A stretch of 64,000 bases of DNA from Methylocystis rosea (GTDB lineage Bacteria; Pseudomonadota; Alphaproteobacteria; Rhizobiales; Beijerinckiaceae), in assembly GCF_003855495.1 (NCBI RefSeq), contig NZ_CP034086.1, positions 3,571,501-3,635,500 of the forward strand. Reading direction: 5' to 3'. The position numbers were made by a program, and so were the translations under genes. The stretch's first letter is position 1; every line of letters begins with the position of its first letter. Under the pieces are notes generated by a model that saw only the letters and a program-made list of their open reading frames with translations, searched no databases and had not been told where the DNA came from. Shown one piece after another: positions 10,764 through 20,376 of this stretch.

Positions 10764-11564
10764 TCACGCATAACCGTCCCCGGATGGACTTGCGGTGAAT
10801 TCAAGATCTGGGGCCGCTAAATCCGTGGGCTCTCGCGCTCGGCCCACGACGTCGCCAAGCGTGAACGTCTGACCGCGATACGTTCCACGAACCGCGATCG
10901 CAGATTCGCAACGCCCGCAATCAGACAGCCCGCCGCGACAAGGCTTCACCCCACAATCTATTGACGAACCAAACTCGCGAGAGCCTTCGATCTTACGCGA
11001 ATGCGGTAGCGGCTTCGTAGTGGTGCGGCGTATCGCGGAGGAGTAGGAAATTGTGATACTGCTTTGATTTAACTTGATAAAATGCCTAAATTGGTAGCGG
11101 AGGAGCGCTACCGTCTTTCCCCACAACGCCCAAATATACGATATTGTCTTCGGGCGTGCGCTTGATTTTCCGGGCGAGTAAGATCGAGCTAGGCCATTCG
11201 CTGCTTCTGGCTGTTAATGAGCGAGGGGTCTGCGCCGCCGATGGGCGTGGAGTCACACTTACTATTGCACTGATTTCCTTGCGAGCATTCGAAAGGGGCG
11301 GGGTCAAGTTTCGAGTCCGAATTACACCAATTTCCGCCTGACGGGGCGAGGAAGGTGCGTAGGGGCGCGCTCTTGTGGCCCCTGCTGCGCACTTGCGTCC
11401 TCGTTCCGAACCGCCTTGCGCGCCATGTGTCGCACACGACGTCTTGCGAATGGCTCCAGGGGCCGCGTCAGCGACCCCGCAGCCGCATGAGCGGCTCACA
11501 TCTTAAAGCCCCCGGCTTTGCCGGGCGATACTTACTCTGTTGGTTGGAGCACTCAACAAGGTTT
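10764..11564 (+). other. Gene-poor interval carrying one copy of a 77-bp direct repeat
   Basis: No open frame in these 800 bases has convincing family features. A 120-codon frame on the minus strand (10764-11126) contains a plausible-looking stretch but no recognised domain. The one clear structure is the repeat at 11094-11170. The interval looks like the remains of an insertion junction at the left edge of the efflux block. Confidence 0.5.
11094..11170 (+). repeat. 77-bp direct repeat, left copy
   Basis: This copy matches 23788-23864 at 73 of 77 positions without gaps and in the same orientation. It starts with a small dyad, GTAGCG-GAGGAG-CGCTAC (11094-11111). The two copies bracket 12.7 kb containing the efflux genes. 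No homology was seen beyond the 77 bases on either side. Confidence 0.85.
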
Positions 11565-12821
11565 CTAGCCACGTCCGGACCCTGGCGTTTGGTCGATTGG
11601 CAACTTCACAATCTGGAGCAAACCGCGCAAGGGACCATTTTCTATTGTGATGGCGCCTCCCGCGCGCTGCACAATTTCATGTGCGATCGTTAGACCCAAT
11701 CCTGCGCCATCGATGTGCTTCGTGCGCGCCGGGTGAGCGCGGAAGAACGGCTCGAAAACGTGCCCAATCATGTCCGGCGGAATTCCTGGGCCATCATCTT
11801 CTATGACGACCTGCGCCACTGAAGACGTGCTTTCGACAGTGACGCGCGCTCGCTTCCCGTGCGTAGCGGCATTAATGATCAAATTTCGAAACGCGCGATT
11901 GAGGCTGGTTCGGTTTGCCCGCACGATCGCTACCGCGGAGAGAGTGAGTGTGATGTCATATGATAATGTCTGCAACTCGCCCACGAGTTCCGAAACGAGG
12001 ATATCGAGTCTTAGAGCTTCTGCAACCGACTTTCCAGAGTCTTCCTGCACCAGGAGGATCGCGCTATCCGCAATCTGCCCTAACTCATCGATGTCTTTGA
12101 GCCACATCGCACGATCATCATCGTTTTCAACGAACTCCGCCCTCAGACGCATGCGCGTGATGGGTGTCCGCAAGTCATGTCCGGCGGCGGCCACGAGGCG
12201 CATTCGGCTCTCCATCGCCATCTTGAGACGATAGGACAGAGAGTTGATTGCCTTGGCGGCGACGCGCACCTCCGCTGGTCCTTTGATCGCAAGCTCGGGC
12301 AACAGGGCGTCCGACCCAACCGACTCAATCGCTCTTTCAAAAAGGACGAGAGGTTTGACCATCCGGTTGGAAAAAAAGAGAGCGATCGCTATCGCGCCAA
12401 AAGCAATGAGCGCGAGCCACATCAAAATTAAATTATAGACGCCGCTTGGTGGAGGTAAGTCGGTGATTTGTGCAATAAGCCAGCCCTGATCTACGGGAAT
12501 GGACAGCAAAGGTGGGTCGCGTGAGTTTTTCCGCGACACCAAGACATCGCGCGGCGCTTCTCGAGCTTCCAATGTCTCGCGCAGCCAAGAGGTTACGTCA
12601 GCCTCGACGTCGCCCCCGGCTGGCTTCTGCTGAATCGAAACCAACGAAGGCGCAGTTCGCGCTATTTCTACCAGCAATTGGACCTGATCGGCCAAAGGAC
12701 CGATCGCTTGCCGCGTGTCCGGCGGCCTCAACACGTAAACAAGCACTGCCGTTAGGACGCCGACCATCGAAATGATCACCCCGGCGATGAGCATGGCGAG
12801 TTTCGCCCGCAACGTGTTCAA
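11565..12821 (-). CDS. Sensor histidine kinase (EnvZ/PhoR-like)
   Basis: This is a membrane sensor kinase of 418 residues. It has a first transmembrane helix at about 8-32, a periplasmic loop of about 100 residues, a second helix near 130-150, a HAMP linker, an H-box GHDLRTPITRMRLR, an N-box FRNLIINAATHG, and ATPase motifs EDDGPGIP, FEPFF and GAGLGL. It overlaps the response-regulator gene by four bases, forming a two-gene operon divergent from the RND pump genes. Such pairs usually control the neighbouring efflux operon in response to a compound in the periplasm. Confidence 0.93.
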   Translation of the reverse strand: MNTLRAKLAMLIAGVIISMVGVLTAVLVYVLRPPDTRQAIGPLADQVQLLVEIARTAPSLVSIQQKPAGGDVEADVTSWLRETLEAREAPRDVLVSRKNSRDPPLLSIPVDQGWLIAQITDLPPPSGVYNLILMWLALIAFGAIAIALFFSNRMVKPLVLFERAIESVGSDALLPELAIKGPAEVRVAAKAINSLSYRLKMAMESRMRLVAAAGHDLRTPITRMRLRAEFVENDDDRAMWLKDIDELGQIADSAILLVQEDSGKSVAEALRLDILVSELVGELQTLSYDITLTLSAVAIVRANRTSLNRAFRNLIINAATHGKRARVTVESTSSVAQVVIEDDGPGIPPDMIGHVFEPFFRAHPARTKHIDGAGLGLTIAHEIVQRAGGAITIENGPLRGLLQIVKLPIDQTPGSGRG

Positions 12822-13546
12822 GTTGGAAATTCCCGGAGCTCGACTTTCACGACCAACTGATAGCCGCCATTGCGGACCGTCTTGAATAGACGTGTAGCCC
12901 CTGAGGCATCCAGCTTGCGCCTCAAGCGGCTGATGAGGACATCGATCGAACGATCGAGCACCTCCCCGTCACGGCCACGCGTGAGATCCAGAAGCTGATC
13001 CCGCGAGAGCACGCGTCCGGGCCGGTCCAGGAACGTCTGCAGCAGATCGAACTCTGCGCCGGTCAATTCGATCGCGTTGCCTTGGGCGTCTATTACGCTA
13101 CGCAATTGCGGGTCTGCGATAAATCCTTCGAACTGATACGCCTTTAAGCTCGGAGCCTGAGGTATCGCCTCGGAACGACGTCGTAATACGGCGCGTATCC
13201 GAGCAACCAATTCACGTGGGTTGAATGGTTTTCCAAGATAGTCGTCGGCCCCCATCTCAAGCCCGATGATACGATCGACGTCCTCCTTGAGCGCAGTCAG
13301 AAGAATAATTGGAATCGTGTTTCGCTTTGCTCTCAGGTCTCGGCACGCGTCAATGCCGGAGCCATCTGGCAGCATTACGTCCAGAACGATAAGATCAATC
13401 TGATTGGTCGCGATACGTTCGCGGAGTTCGCCGCAGCTTGAGGCTAACAGAACGCGAAATGCCTGTCCCTCGATGTACCGCGCGAGCAGCTTTCGAATCT
13501 CCGGATCGTCGTCAACTACTAGGATTTGCGGCGTGTGTGCGCTCAT
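12818..13546 (-). CDS. OmpR/PhoB-family response regulator
   Basis: It has an N-terminal receiver domain with the acidic pocket VVDDDPE, the phospho-acceptor Asp in IVLDVMLPDG and the conserved Lys in GKPFNPREL. A C-terminal winged-helix DNA-binding domain follows (ELTGAEFDLL, LDRSIDVLISRLRRK). Its 242 residues are typical. It is partner to the kinase encoded just downstream. A truncated, decayed paralogue is found at 19556-19924, with a matching upstream region, showing that this gene or its ancestor was duplicated. Confidence 0.94.
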   Translation of the reverse strand: MSAHTPQILVVDDDPEIRKLLARYIEGQAFRVLLASSCGELRERIATNQIDLIVLDVMLPDGSGIDACRDLRAKRNTIPIILLTALKEDVDRIIGLEMGADDYLGKPFNPRELVARIRAVLRRRSEAIPQAPSLKAYQFEGFIADPQLRSVIDAQGNAIELTGAEFDLLQTFLDRPGRVLSRDQLLDLTRGRDGEVLDRSIDVLISRLRRKLDASGATRLFKTVRNGGYQLVVKVELREFPT

Positions 13547-13799
13547 AGGCTATCATTCGTCGATGGCTTGGAGATCCACTTCTATAGCGAACTACGGTCG
13601 AACGAAGTCGAGAATTGTAACAAATCGTGGCTCCTAGCCAAGCCAGAAACACTTCGACACAAAAGTCCGTCCAGATCACGATAACAGACATAAATTGTCC
13701 TACGCGAGCAACGCTCTCGGTCTATGCGGGTATCTGCACCTTCAGGCGAAGCGGCAACGAAACATCCTAATGTCTCACGAGCGCACAGGGAGTTACAGG
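13547..13799 (+). promoter_or_regulatory. Divergent promoter region between response regulator and RND adaptor
   Basis: These 253 bases separate two oppositely transcribed operons. A block near 13605-13675 that includes TTCGACACAAAAGTCCGTCC is repeated upstream of the decayed response-regulator copy (20033-20054, TTCGACACAAAAATCGGTCG), 107 and 109 bases from the respective start codons. It is a candidate site for autoregulation or for shared control of the pump. Confidence 0.45.
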
Positions 13800-14885
13800 A
13801 TGATTGTCAGACACAAGCGCATCGCTGCTGCTGCTATCTTGGTCGTCATGTCTCTCAATTTCGCACTACACGCGCAAGCACAGTCGGCTGCAATGACGGT
13901 CATGGCCTCCTCCGTAAAGAATGCTCCAGTGACGAGGAGCATCGCCGCGACAGGTAGCGTTGTCGCCTGGCGCGAGATACCGGTTGGCGCGGAAGCCGCC
14001 GGTCTCGCCGTAACCGAGATCGCGGTAGACGAGGGAGATCGTGTTGTAAAAGGCCAGCTTCTCGCGCGCCTCAACCAGGATCGCATAAGAGCGGAGATGC
14101 TGAAGCAAGAGGCAGCGATAGGCGAACTTGAGGCGAGCCTTGCGAGCGCCAAATCAGACGCCACGCGGGTGCGTTCTGTTGCGTCCGGAGTGATCAGCGC
14201 ACAGGCGGTCGAGCAGCGCGAGACGCTCGTCAAGACGACGGCAGCCAAGTTGAAAGCGGCGCAGGCGCAGTTGCTCGAAATCGAAACGCGGTGCCGGCAA
14301 ACAGAGATTGTCGCCCCCGCGGCCGGCATGATCGCATCTCGAGCAGTGACAATCGGTCAGGTGGTCCAATCCGGAACAGAAGTGTTTCGGCTCATTCAAG
14401 ACGCGCGCGTCGAGGTTGATGCGCGCGTGCCGGAGTCGGACCTGCTCGCCGCCGCCGTGGGGCAATCTGCGAAGATTTTCGGCCCCAGCGGCCGATCGGA
14501 GCAAGGAATCGTGCGAATCATCTCGCCGATTGTCGATTCGAAGACTCGCTTGGGCACGGTCCGTATCGCGCTGTCCGGCGATTCACAATTGAAACCCGGC
14601 ATGTTCGCGCGCGTGGAGATCGCGGTCGAGCGCAAGATTGCGTTGACCGTTCCGCTTAAGGCGTTGGTGTGGCACGACGCCAAGGCGCACGTCTTCGAGG
14701 TCGGTTCCGGCAATATTGTATCGCTCACGGAAATCAAAATCGGCCACGGGACAGCCGACAATGTCGAAGTCCTACAGGGTCTGGATGCGGGAGATCGCAT
14801 TGTGACTCAAGGCGCGGGCCTTCTAAGCGACGGTGATGTCGTAGCTGTCGAGACCGCCTCCATGAAAGCTGGCGCCATGCAATGA
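13800..14885 (+). CDS. RND efflux periplasmic adaptor (HlyD/MFP family)
   Basis: This membrane-fusion protein links an inner-membrane RND pump to an outer-membrane channel. It has a signal peptide ending near LHAQAQ, a lipoyl/barrel-sandwich part (VDEGDRVVKGQLLARLNQDR), an alpha-helical hairpin of about 60 residues, the second lipoyl half (IVAPAAGMIASRAVTIGQVV) and a beta-barrel with LKPGMFARVEI. The ATG at 13800 is preferred because CAGGGAG lies seven bases upstream and a signal peptide follows at once. It overlaps the pump gene by four bases. Confidence 0.92.
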   Translation: MIVRHKRIAAAAILVVMSLNFALHAQAQSAAMTVMASSVKNAPVTRSIAATGSVVAWREIPVGAEAAGLAVTEIAVDEGDRVVKGQLLARLNQDRIRAEMLKQEAAIGELEASLASAKSDATRVRSVASGVISAQAVEQRETLVKTTAAKLKAAQAQLLEIETRCRQTEIVAPAAGMIASRAVTIGQVVQSGTEVFRLIQDARVEVDARVPESDLLAAAVGQSAKIFGPSGRSEQGIVRIISPIVDSKTRLGTVRIALSGDSQLKPGMFARVEIAVERKIALTVPLKALVWHDAKAHVFEVGSGNIVSLTEIKIGHGTADNVEVLQGLDAGDRIVTQGAGLLSDGDVVAVETASMKAGAMQ

Positions 14886-17800
14886 CGAACATCTCCCGAT
14901 GGGCGATCCGCAATCCCGTAGCGACCACAGTTCTGTTCTTGTTATTGACACTGGCGGGTCTCGTCGCATTTTCGAAGCTTCGCCTGAATAACATGCCGGA
15001 CATGGAGATTCCGAAGGTGACTGTCGGCGTCGCCTGGGCTGGGGCGGCGCCGACGGAAATAGAATCCCAGATTACGCGTCTCATTGAAGATAGCGTCACC
15101 GGACTAGGCAACGTCAATCACGTGCGTTCAACCGTGAATGAGGGATTTTCTTCCAGCATGATCGAGTTCGCGATCGGGACAGACATCGACCGAGCGATGA
15201 ATGACGTTCGTGATGCTGTGATGTCCATTCGTTCGAAAATGCCTCGCGCTGCTCTCGATCCCATAATCCAACGTGTCGAAGCGACCGGACAGGCCATCCT
15301 GACGTTCATCGTCGACGCGCCAGCGATGGCTCCAGACGACCTGAGTTGGTTCATCGACAATGATATCGCCAGGGCCGTGCTGACAGCGCCGGGAGTATCC
15401 CGAATTTCAAGATCCGGCGGCGTCGACGCGGAGATTACGGTTAAACTCGATCCCGATCGGCTGATGGCGCTTGGCATAACCGCCTTCGAGATTTCCGACC
15501 TGATCAAGAGTCAGAACATCAATCAGCCAGGCGGCCGCGTAACGTTGGGCGAGGTGGAACAACCGATTCGAACGATCGGTAGTGTCTTGGATGTTGTAAG
15601 CCTGAAGGCCATGCGCATCGCTATCAGCGATGGTCGGAGCATCAGACTCTCCGATTTGGGCGCCGTGGAGCGGTCCTGGGCTGAGCCGCGACAGAGAGCA
15701 CGTTTCAACGACCGGGAAGTCATCGGCTTCAGCGTTTACAGAGCGGTTGGAGCCGGCGAGGTCGCCGTGGCGCGGGATGTTCGAAGGCGAATGACGGAAT
15801 TCGCCGCCGCCCACCCGGGAGTAAGCATTCTCGAAGTGACTTCGTCGACCGACTCTGTGGTCGAGGGATATGACGCGGCTCTGGAGGCGGCTTTTTTGGG
15901 TGCGCTGTTGGCCGTATTGGTCATCTGGGCGTTTCTGCGCGATATCCGCGCGACGCTGATTTCGAGCGCAGCGCTGCCATTATCCCTGATCCCAACATTC
16001 GCTGTCATGTATGCGCTGGATCAATCTCTTAACAACCTCTCGCTGTTGGGGATTGCCCTCGTTGTCGGAATTCTCGTCGACGACGCGATCGTGGAAATTG
16101 AGAACATCGTTCGACATGTCCGACAGTCTGGAAAAAGTGTCTATGATGCAGCTATCGATGCAGCCGATGAGATCGGCCTAGCTGTCGTTGCAACGACCTT
16201 CGCAATCATCGCGGTATTTTTGCCCGTCGGTCTGATGCCGGGCATACCCGGCCAGTTCTTCAAGGCGTTCTCGATCGCCGTCTGCAGTTCCGTATTCTTT
16301 TCTCTGATTGTAGCGCGTCTTTTGACGCCTTTGATGGCGGCGTTCTTTTTGAGAGAAAATAATAGCGAGCGCCGCGAGCCCGCGTGGGTGCGGCAATACG
16401 GGCGGATGTTGAACTGGACCTTGCGCCATCGGTGGATCACAATTGTCGGGGGCGTGATATTCTTCGTGGCGTCGCTTTCGCTCGTTCTTTTCCTTCCCAC
16501 CGAATTCATGCCGGCCGCCGACCGCGGCCGCTCCATCCTTGGCGTTGAATTGGCGCCGGGCTCGACGTTGCAGGAAACTGACACCGCGATCCAAAAGGTA
16601 GTTTCTGTTCTGAGGGCGAGGCCGGAAGTCGCATCGGTGTATGCAGCGCTTGGAACGCAGACGTTGACCTCATCAGGACCTGGCGGCTTCTCGACTTTGG
16701 TCGGGGAGGTCAGGAAGGCCACGGTCACGGCAAACCTTGTCGCGAGAGACCAGAGAGCGCTCTCACAGCAGGCGTTTCAAGCTTTGATCGGGCCAGAGCT
16801 AGCGAAGATTCCGGGCGCACGGATGCGGTTTGGAGAGGATGGCCCCTCCGGTGCAAAGATCCAGGTGTCGTTGATGAGCGACGATCCTGCAGCGCTCGCA
16901 AGCTCGGCCCGACGATTGGCCCAAGAGATGCGTGCGACGCCGGGATTTCATCGGGCGGGAACGACCACCAGCTTTGCGAGACCCGAGCTGCAGATCGCTC
17001 CCAAGAGCGACAAGGCGGCCGCCCTCGGCGTTTCCACGACAACAATCGCGAGAACCGTCAACATCGCCACGATAGGCGACGTCGAACAGAATCTTGGCAA
17101 GTTCAGTTTGAACGGCAGACAGATACCTATCCGCGTGTTGCTGAACGATGAGGCGCGTACCGATCTTTCCCGTATATCCATTCTTCAGGTTCCAGCATTT
17201 GAGCAGTCGTTGCCGCTGTCGTCGGTTGCGGACGTCACCTTCGGGTCTGGCCCGAACCAGATTGATCGCATTGATCGCACCCGAACCGAGACGATCGAAG
17301 CTGAATTGAGCGGAATCACCATTGGTGAAGCCGAACGTTTGGTCTCAAACCTCTCGTCGCTCAGGCGGCTGCCGGCGTCGGTAACACGCAAGCTGGCGGG
17401 CGATTCCGAACGTATGCAGGAGTTGTTTGGTAGCTTCGCGCTTGCGATAAGTTCAGGAATCATTCTGCTTTTTTTTGTTCTTGCTCTCCTGTTTAACGGG
17501 TTCGTTCAACCGGCCACCATCCTGACTGCGCTTCCCTTGTCGCTGGGCGGAGCGCTTGGTCTTTTACTCATGACGCGAACGTCAATTTCGCTGCCGGTGT
17601 TGATCGGCATTTTGATGCTGATGGGAATCGCAGCGAAGAATTCAATTCTTCTTGTGGAGTATGCGATTGTCGCCCAGCGCGACAACGGTATGGAGCGTGC
17701 GCACGCGCTTTTGAATGCAGCTCGTAAGCGCGCGCGGCCAATCGTGATGACCACGGTCGCCATGGGCGCCGGGATGCTGCCGATTGCGCTCGGCATTGGA

Positions 17801-17965
17801 GCAGACGCTGAAACGCGTGCGCCCATGGCGATCGCCGTCATCGGAGGTCTCATCAGTTCGACAATTCTCAGCCTTGTTTACGTCCCCGCCTTCTTTACGG
17901 TCATGTACGACTTGGAATGCTGGATTAGAAAACGTTTTCGGGCGACTGAGACACAAAACGCATGA
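14882..17965 (+). CDS. RND-family efflux transporter, inner-membrane pump
   Basis: This is a 1027-residue AcrB-type proton-driven pump with about 12 transmembrane helices and two large periplasmic loops. It begins with an amphipathic helix and TM1 (NPVATTVLFLLLTLAGL) and carries the TM4 signature GILVDDAIVEIENI, whose tandem Asp pair is the proton relay. A second-half repeat shows GILMLMGIAAKNSILLVEYA. Sequence style suggests the HAE-1 or multidrug subgroup, but the substrate cannot be deduced. Its outer-membrane partner is probably the NodT-like protein at 21468, separated from it by inserted lipoprotein genes. Bases 17966-18251 after it hold no clear gene. Confidence 0.94.
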   Translation: MTNISRWAIRNPVATTVLFLLLTLAGLVAFSKLRLNNMPDMEIPKVTVGVAWAGAAPTEIESQITRLIEDSVTGLGNVNHVRSTVNEGFSSSMIEFAIGTDIDRAMNDVRDAVMSIRSKMPRAALDPIIQRVEATGQAILTFIVDAPAMAPDDLSWFIDNDIARAVLTAPGVSRISRSGGVDAEITVKLDPDRLMALGITAFEISDLIKSQNINQPGGRVTLGEVEQPIRTIGSVLDVVSLKAMRIAISDGRSIRLSDLGAVERSWAEPRQRARFNDREVIGFSVYRAVGAGEVAVARDVRRRMTEFAAAHPGVSILEVTSSTDSVVEGYDAALEAAFLGALLAVLVIWAFLRDIRATLISSAALPLSLIPTFAVMYALDQSLNNLSLLGIALVVGILVDDAIVEIENIVRHVRQSGKSVYDAAIDAADEIGLAVVATTFAIIAVFLPVGLMPGIPGQFFKAFSIAVCSSVFFSLIVARLLTPLMAAFFLRENNSERREPAWVRQYGRMLNWTLRHRWITIVGGVIFFVASLSLVLFLPTEFMPAADRGRSILGVELAPGSTLQETDTAIQKVVSVLRARPEVASVYAALGTQTLTSSGPGGFSTLVGEVRKATVTANLVARDQRALSQQAFQALIGPELAKIPGARMRFGEDGPSGAKIQVSLMSDDPAALASSARRLAQEMRATPGFHRAGTTTSFARPELQIAPKSDKAAALGVSTTTIARTVNIATIGDVEQNLGKFSLNGRQIPIRVLLNDEARTDLSRISILQVPAFEQSLPLSSVADVTFGSGPNQIDRIDRTRTETIEAELSGITIGEAERLVSNLSSLRRLPASVTRKLAGDSERMQELFGSFALAISSGIILLFFVLALLFNGFVQPATILTALPLSLGGALGLLLMTRTSISLPVLIGILMLMGIAAKNSILLVEYAIVAQRDNGMERAHALLNAARKRARPIVMTTVAMGAGMLPIALGIGADAETRAPMAIAVIGGLISSTILSLVYVPAFFTVMYDLECWIRKRFRATETQNA

Positions 17966-18251
17966 TCGTTTGAGGTCAAGTCCCATTCCGGTTGCGTTTC
18001 ACCGTGGTCAGTCCCATTCCAGCGGCATTCTCATGGCGCTTCCTAACACGCCGGCGACGGCAGAAGAGCTGCCCATATTCCTCGCAGATGGTCAAACGTT
18101 CGCGGCAAATCATCGGGTTTTCGCCAGATTGCGGAAAAGCAATTGGCTTCCGAAGCACCGGCCTTATCGCATCGATCGGGCATAACGGCCGGATGCAAAA
18201 TCACTCCGCAATCGCCAACGCGGCAGTCCGCAATTGCAGAAGCACAGCCCC

Positions 18252-19535
18252 TCAATTCAACGATGACAACGCCAAGGCCGGAACTTGGGGATGTCGGGGT
18301 GCGGGAAGCACGGGCTTCTTAACTAACCCCGGGGGGGCTTTCATCCAGACGTAACCCTGGAAGCCAGAGCGATACCCTTCGTCGTAGAGCGCTTGCATGT
18401 AAGCTTGTTCAAAGGGCTCCGCCCATCTCAAGCTGAACTTGGAAGGAATTACGGCGAGGTTGAAGTCGGAGCCGTCGGCCTGCGCCGTGGCGTAAATGCG
18501 ATAGAGATCCCCGATGCTTTGGTTCTTGATGAGGGTGAACACCGACCGCCGGGAGATCGAGAGGACGCCAGCCTCGACAGACTCCCACTCGGGATTGATC
18601 TTTCCGTTGCGGATGATGAAGAGGCGCCTCGTGGACAGTTTCGTCGCGGGGCCGAGCTCACGAGGAGCCAATGAGGTGGGCGGCACGAAGACCTGCTGAG
18701 TTACGCCACCATCGACATGCAATTCTTCATAAGTACGGCCTTCGGCCCGAACCTTGATGCGTACCGGAGGAAAGGCGCCTGGGATTGACGTAGAGGCCAA
18801 AAGAATCTTACGAAAAAGACTGAGAGCGTGTGGATGCCCGCTCATTGCGATGCGTCCCATGTCCCAAAGGACGGGCCGTTGAGCATCGAGGTTCGTCGTG
18901 CCGATCAACAGGACCCTCCCTTTTTTGCGTTCGCGGGCGACGTCGCGAAGGAAACGGTCGTCGACATAATTCTCAATCAGATTTTCAAGCGGAGAACTGT
19001 CAACTAGGCCGGACCCTACGAGCAGCGGCATAATGCCGGGATCATAAATGTCGCTGCGCGTGTATTTGGTGAAAATCTCTTTCAACTCAGCATTTCTGCT
19101 TGAACCCAGGTAGACGAACGGTGCAGTGAGCGCACCCGCGCTGACACCGGTGACAAAATCGAAGTCCGGTCGGGTGCCGGCCTCACTCCATCCCACCAGG
19201 AGACCGGCTCCGAACGCGCCATTGTCTGCTCCGCCCGAGATAGCGAGAATGTTGAGTTCGGGTGATTGCCGTGAACGTCTGCGTGCTTCGGCAAGCGCGC
19301 CCAACTTGGGCCTTTCCGCCCCGACAAGCGCAGTAAGAGATTCCGCCGACGCGTCTCCCCAGACGCGGACATTGGGCATGCCCGTGAGTTCGGCTTCATC
19401 TGCGAGCCGCTCCGGCAGAACGTCGCGGGCAATCATAGTTGCGCATCCTGTGTTGAATGCTGCAATTAAAAGTAGCGCCATCGCAGAGCATGCCCTTAGC
19501 GGCGAGGACGTCGCAGTCACGCTTGTCGAGCGCAT
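18252..19535 (-). CDS. Patatin-like phospholipase lipoprotein
   Basis: A lipoprotein signal peptide (LLLIAAFNTGC) suggests anchoring in the envelope. The patatin domain carries a glycine-rich oxyanion loop (SGGADNGAFGAG), the nucleophile elbow GVSAG with the active Ser, and the DGG motif (HVDGGV) with the catalytic Asp. The family hydrolyses acyl esters of lipids. The open frame continues upstream to 19865, but that part is the remnant of a response regulator, so the ATG at 19535 followed by the signal peptide is taken as the start. It lies opposite in strand to the RND genes. Confidence 0.88.
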   Translation of the reverse strand: MRSTSVTATSSPLRACSAMALLLIAAFNTGCATMIARDVLPERLADEAELTGMPNVRVWGDASAESLTALVGAERPKLGALAEARRRSRQSPELNILAISGGADNGAFGAGLLVGWSEAGTRPDFDFVTGVSAGALTAPFVYLGSSRNAELKEIFTKYTRSDIYDPGIMPLLVGSGLVDSSPLENLIENYVDDRFLRDVARERKKGRVLLIGTTNLDAQRPVLWDMGRIAMSGHPHALSLFRKILLASTSIPGAFPPVRIKVRAEGRTYEELHVDGGVTQQVFVPPTSLAPRELGPATKLSTRRLFIIRNGKINPEWESVEAGVLSISRRSVFTLIKNQSIGDLYRIYATAQADGSDFNLAVIPSKFSLRWAEPFEQAYMQALYDEGYRSGFQGYVWMKAPPGLVKKPVLPAPRHPQVPALALSSLN

Positions 19536-19555
19536 GTCCGCATTCGTGGAATGAT

Positions 19556-19924
19556 CATCTTGGCGGCGACGCAGAACCGCCCGAATGCGGGCGACAAGCT
19601 CGCGCGGATTGAACGGCTTTAAGCAATCGTCAGCCCTCATCTCAAGGCCGATGATCCGCTCCACGTCTTTCTTCCGCGCAGTAAGTAGATCAATCGGAAT
19701 TTTCAATCGCATGGTCCGCAAATCGCGACAAAGATCGAGCAAGGATCCATCAGGCTCCGGAACATCAAGGACGATGAGATCGATCTTGTCGGAGCAACAC
19801 GCTCGTGAACCTCTGCGCACTTGGCGGCAAGCTGGACGTGCAACCCCTGGCCCGGCATATAGCAAGCCAGAAGCGTCCGGATCTCAAGATATTCATCGAC
19901 AACGAGAACTTGCGGTGCATGCAT
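19556..19924 (-). pseudogene. Decayed response-regulator receiver domain (paralogue of 12818-13546)
   Basis: Reading on the minus strand, a start MHAPQVLVVDEYLEIRTLL is followed, after a frame change near 19790, by KIDLIVLDVPEPDG and later LKPFNPRELVARIRAVLRRR. These match the intact regulator at 12818-13546 segment by segment. The DNA-binding domain is missing, the receiver is frameshifted, and a residue has been lost before the conserved Lys. The remnant runs in frame into the patatin gene without a stop. This is a duplicated and degraded regulator gene, unlikely to make a working protein. Confidence 0.85.
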
Positions 19925-20376
19925 GGACAGACGGACGTTCCACAGTAATCTCCATGAGTGTCTGATCACATCAGAGCGGCATGGAGAAAATATTTTTGTA
20001 ACGAAGGCTGTCCTCAGCCCAGTTAGACATTTTTCGACACAAAAATCGGTCGAGCAGAAACATTCAGTCATGCCTGACCAGATTCAGGGCCACGTAGCCC
20101 CCTTATCAATAGCGCAGCGTCAACACTCAGGGGGTCCGAATGCGCGTTTCTACTCACTTCAGTCGTTCTACGTCAGGCAGGACGGCTCCTTTCCACCCGC
20201 GACCACCTCGGGTCAAGCGCCATAAGGCATGGATCCATCCGGCGCGGGGACGGGGTTGTTCGCGCGCTTATCGCCAGTTGTCGAGCTGGACGAACGTCTT
20301 GATCCTGCGCGCGGCTCTACTGGTCATCCCCATTGACTGCGAAGCCACAACACAACCGTTTGGTCGATCCTCTCTT

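Noticed and set aside
10764..11126. 120-codon minus-strand frame after the FMN reductase
   Set aside because: No recognised family, no ribosome-binding site seen, and it runs into the 77-bp repeat. It may be gene debris.
19536..19865. Response regulator-patatin fusion protein
   Set aside because: The frame is continuous, but the receiver part is a frameshifted remnant and a signal peptide begins at 19535. A real fusion is unlikely.
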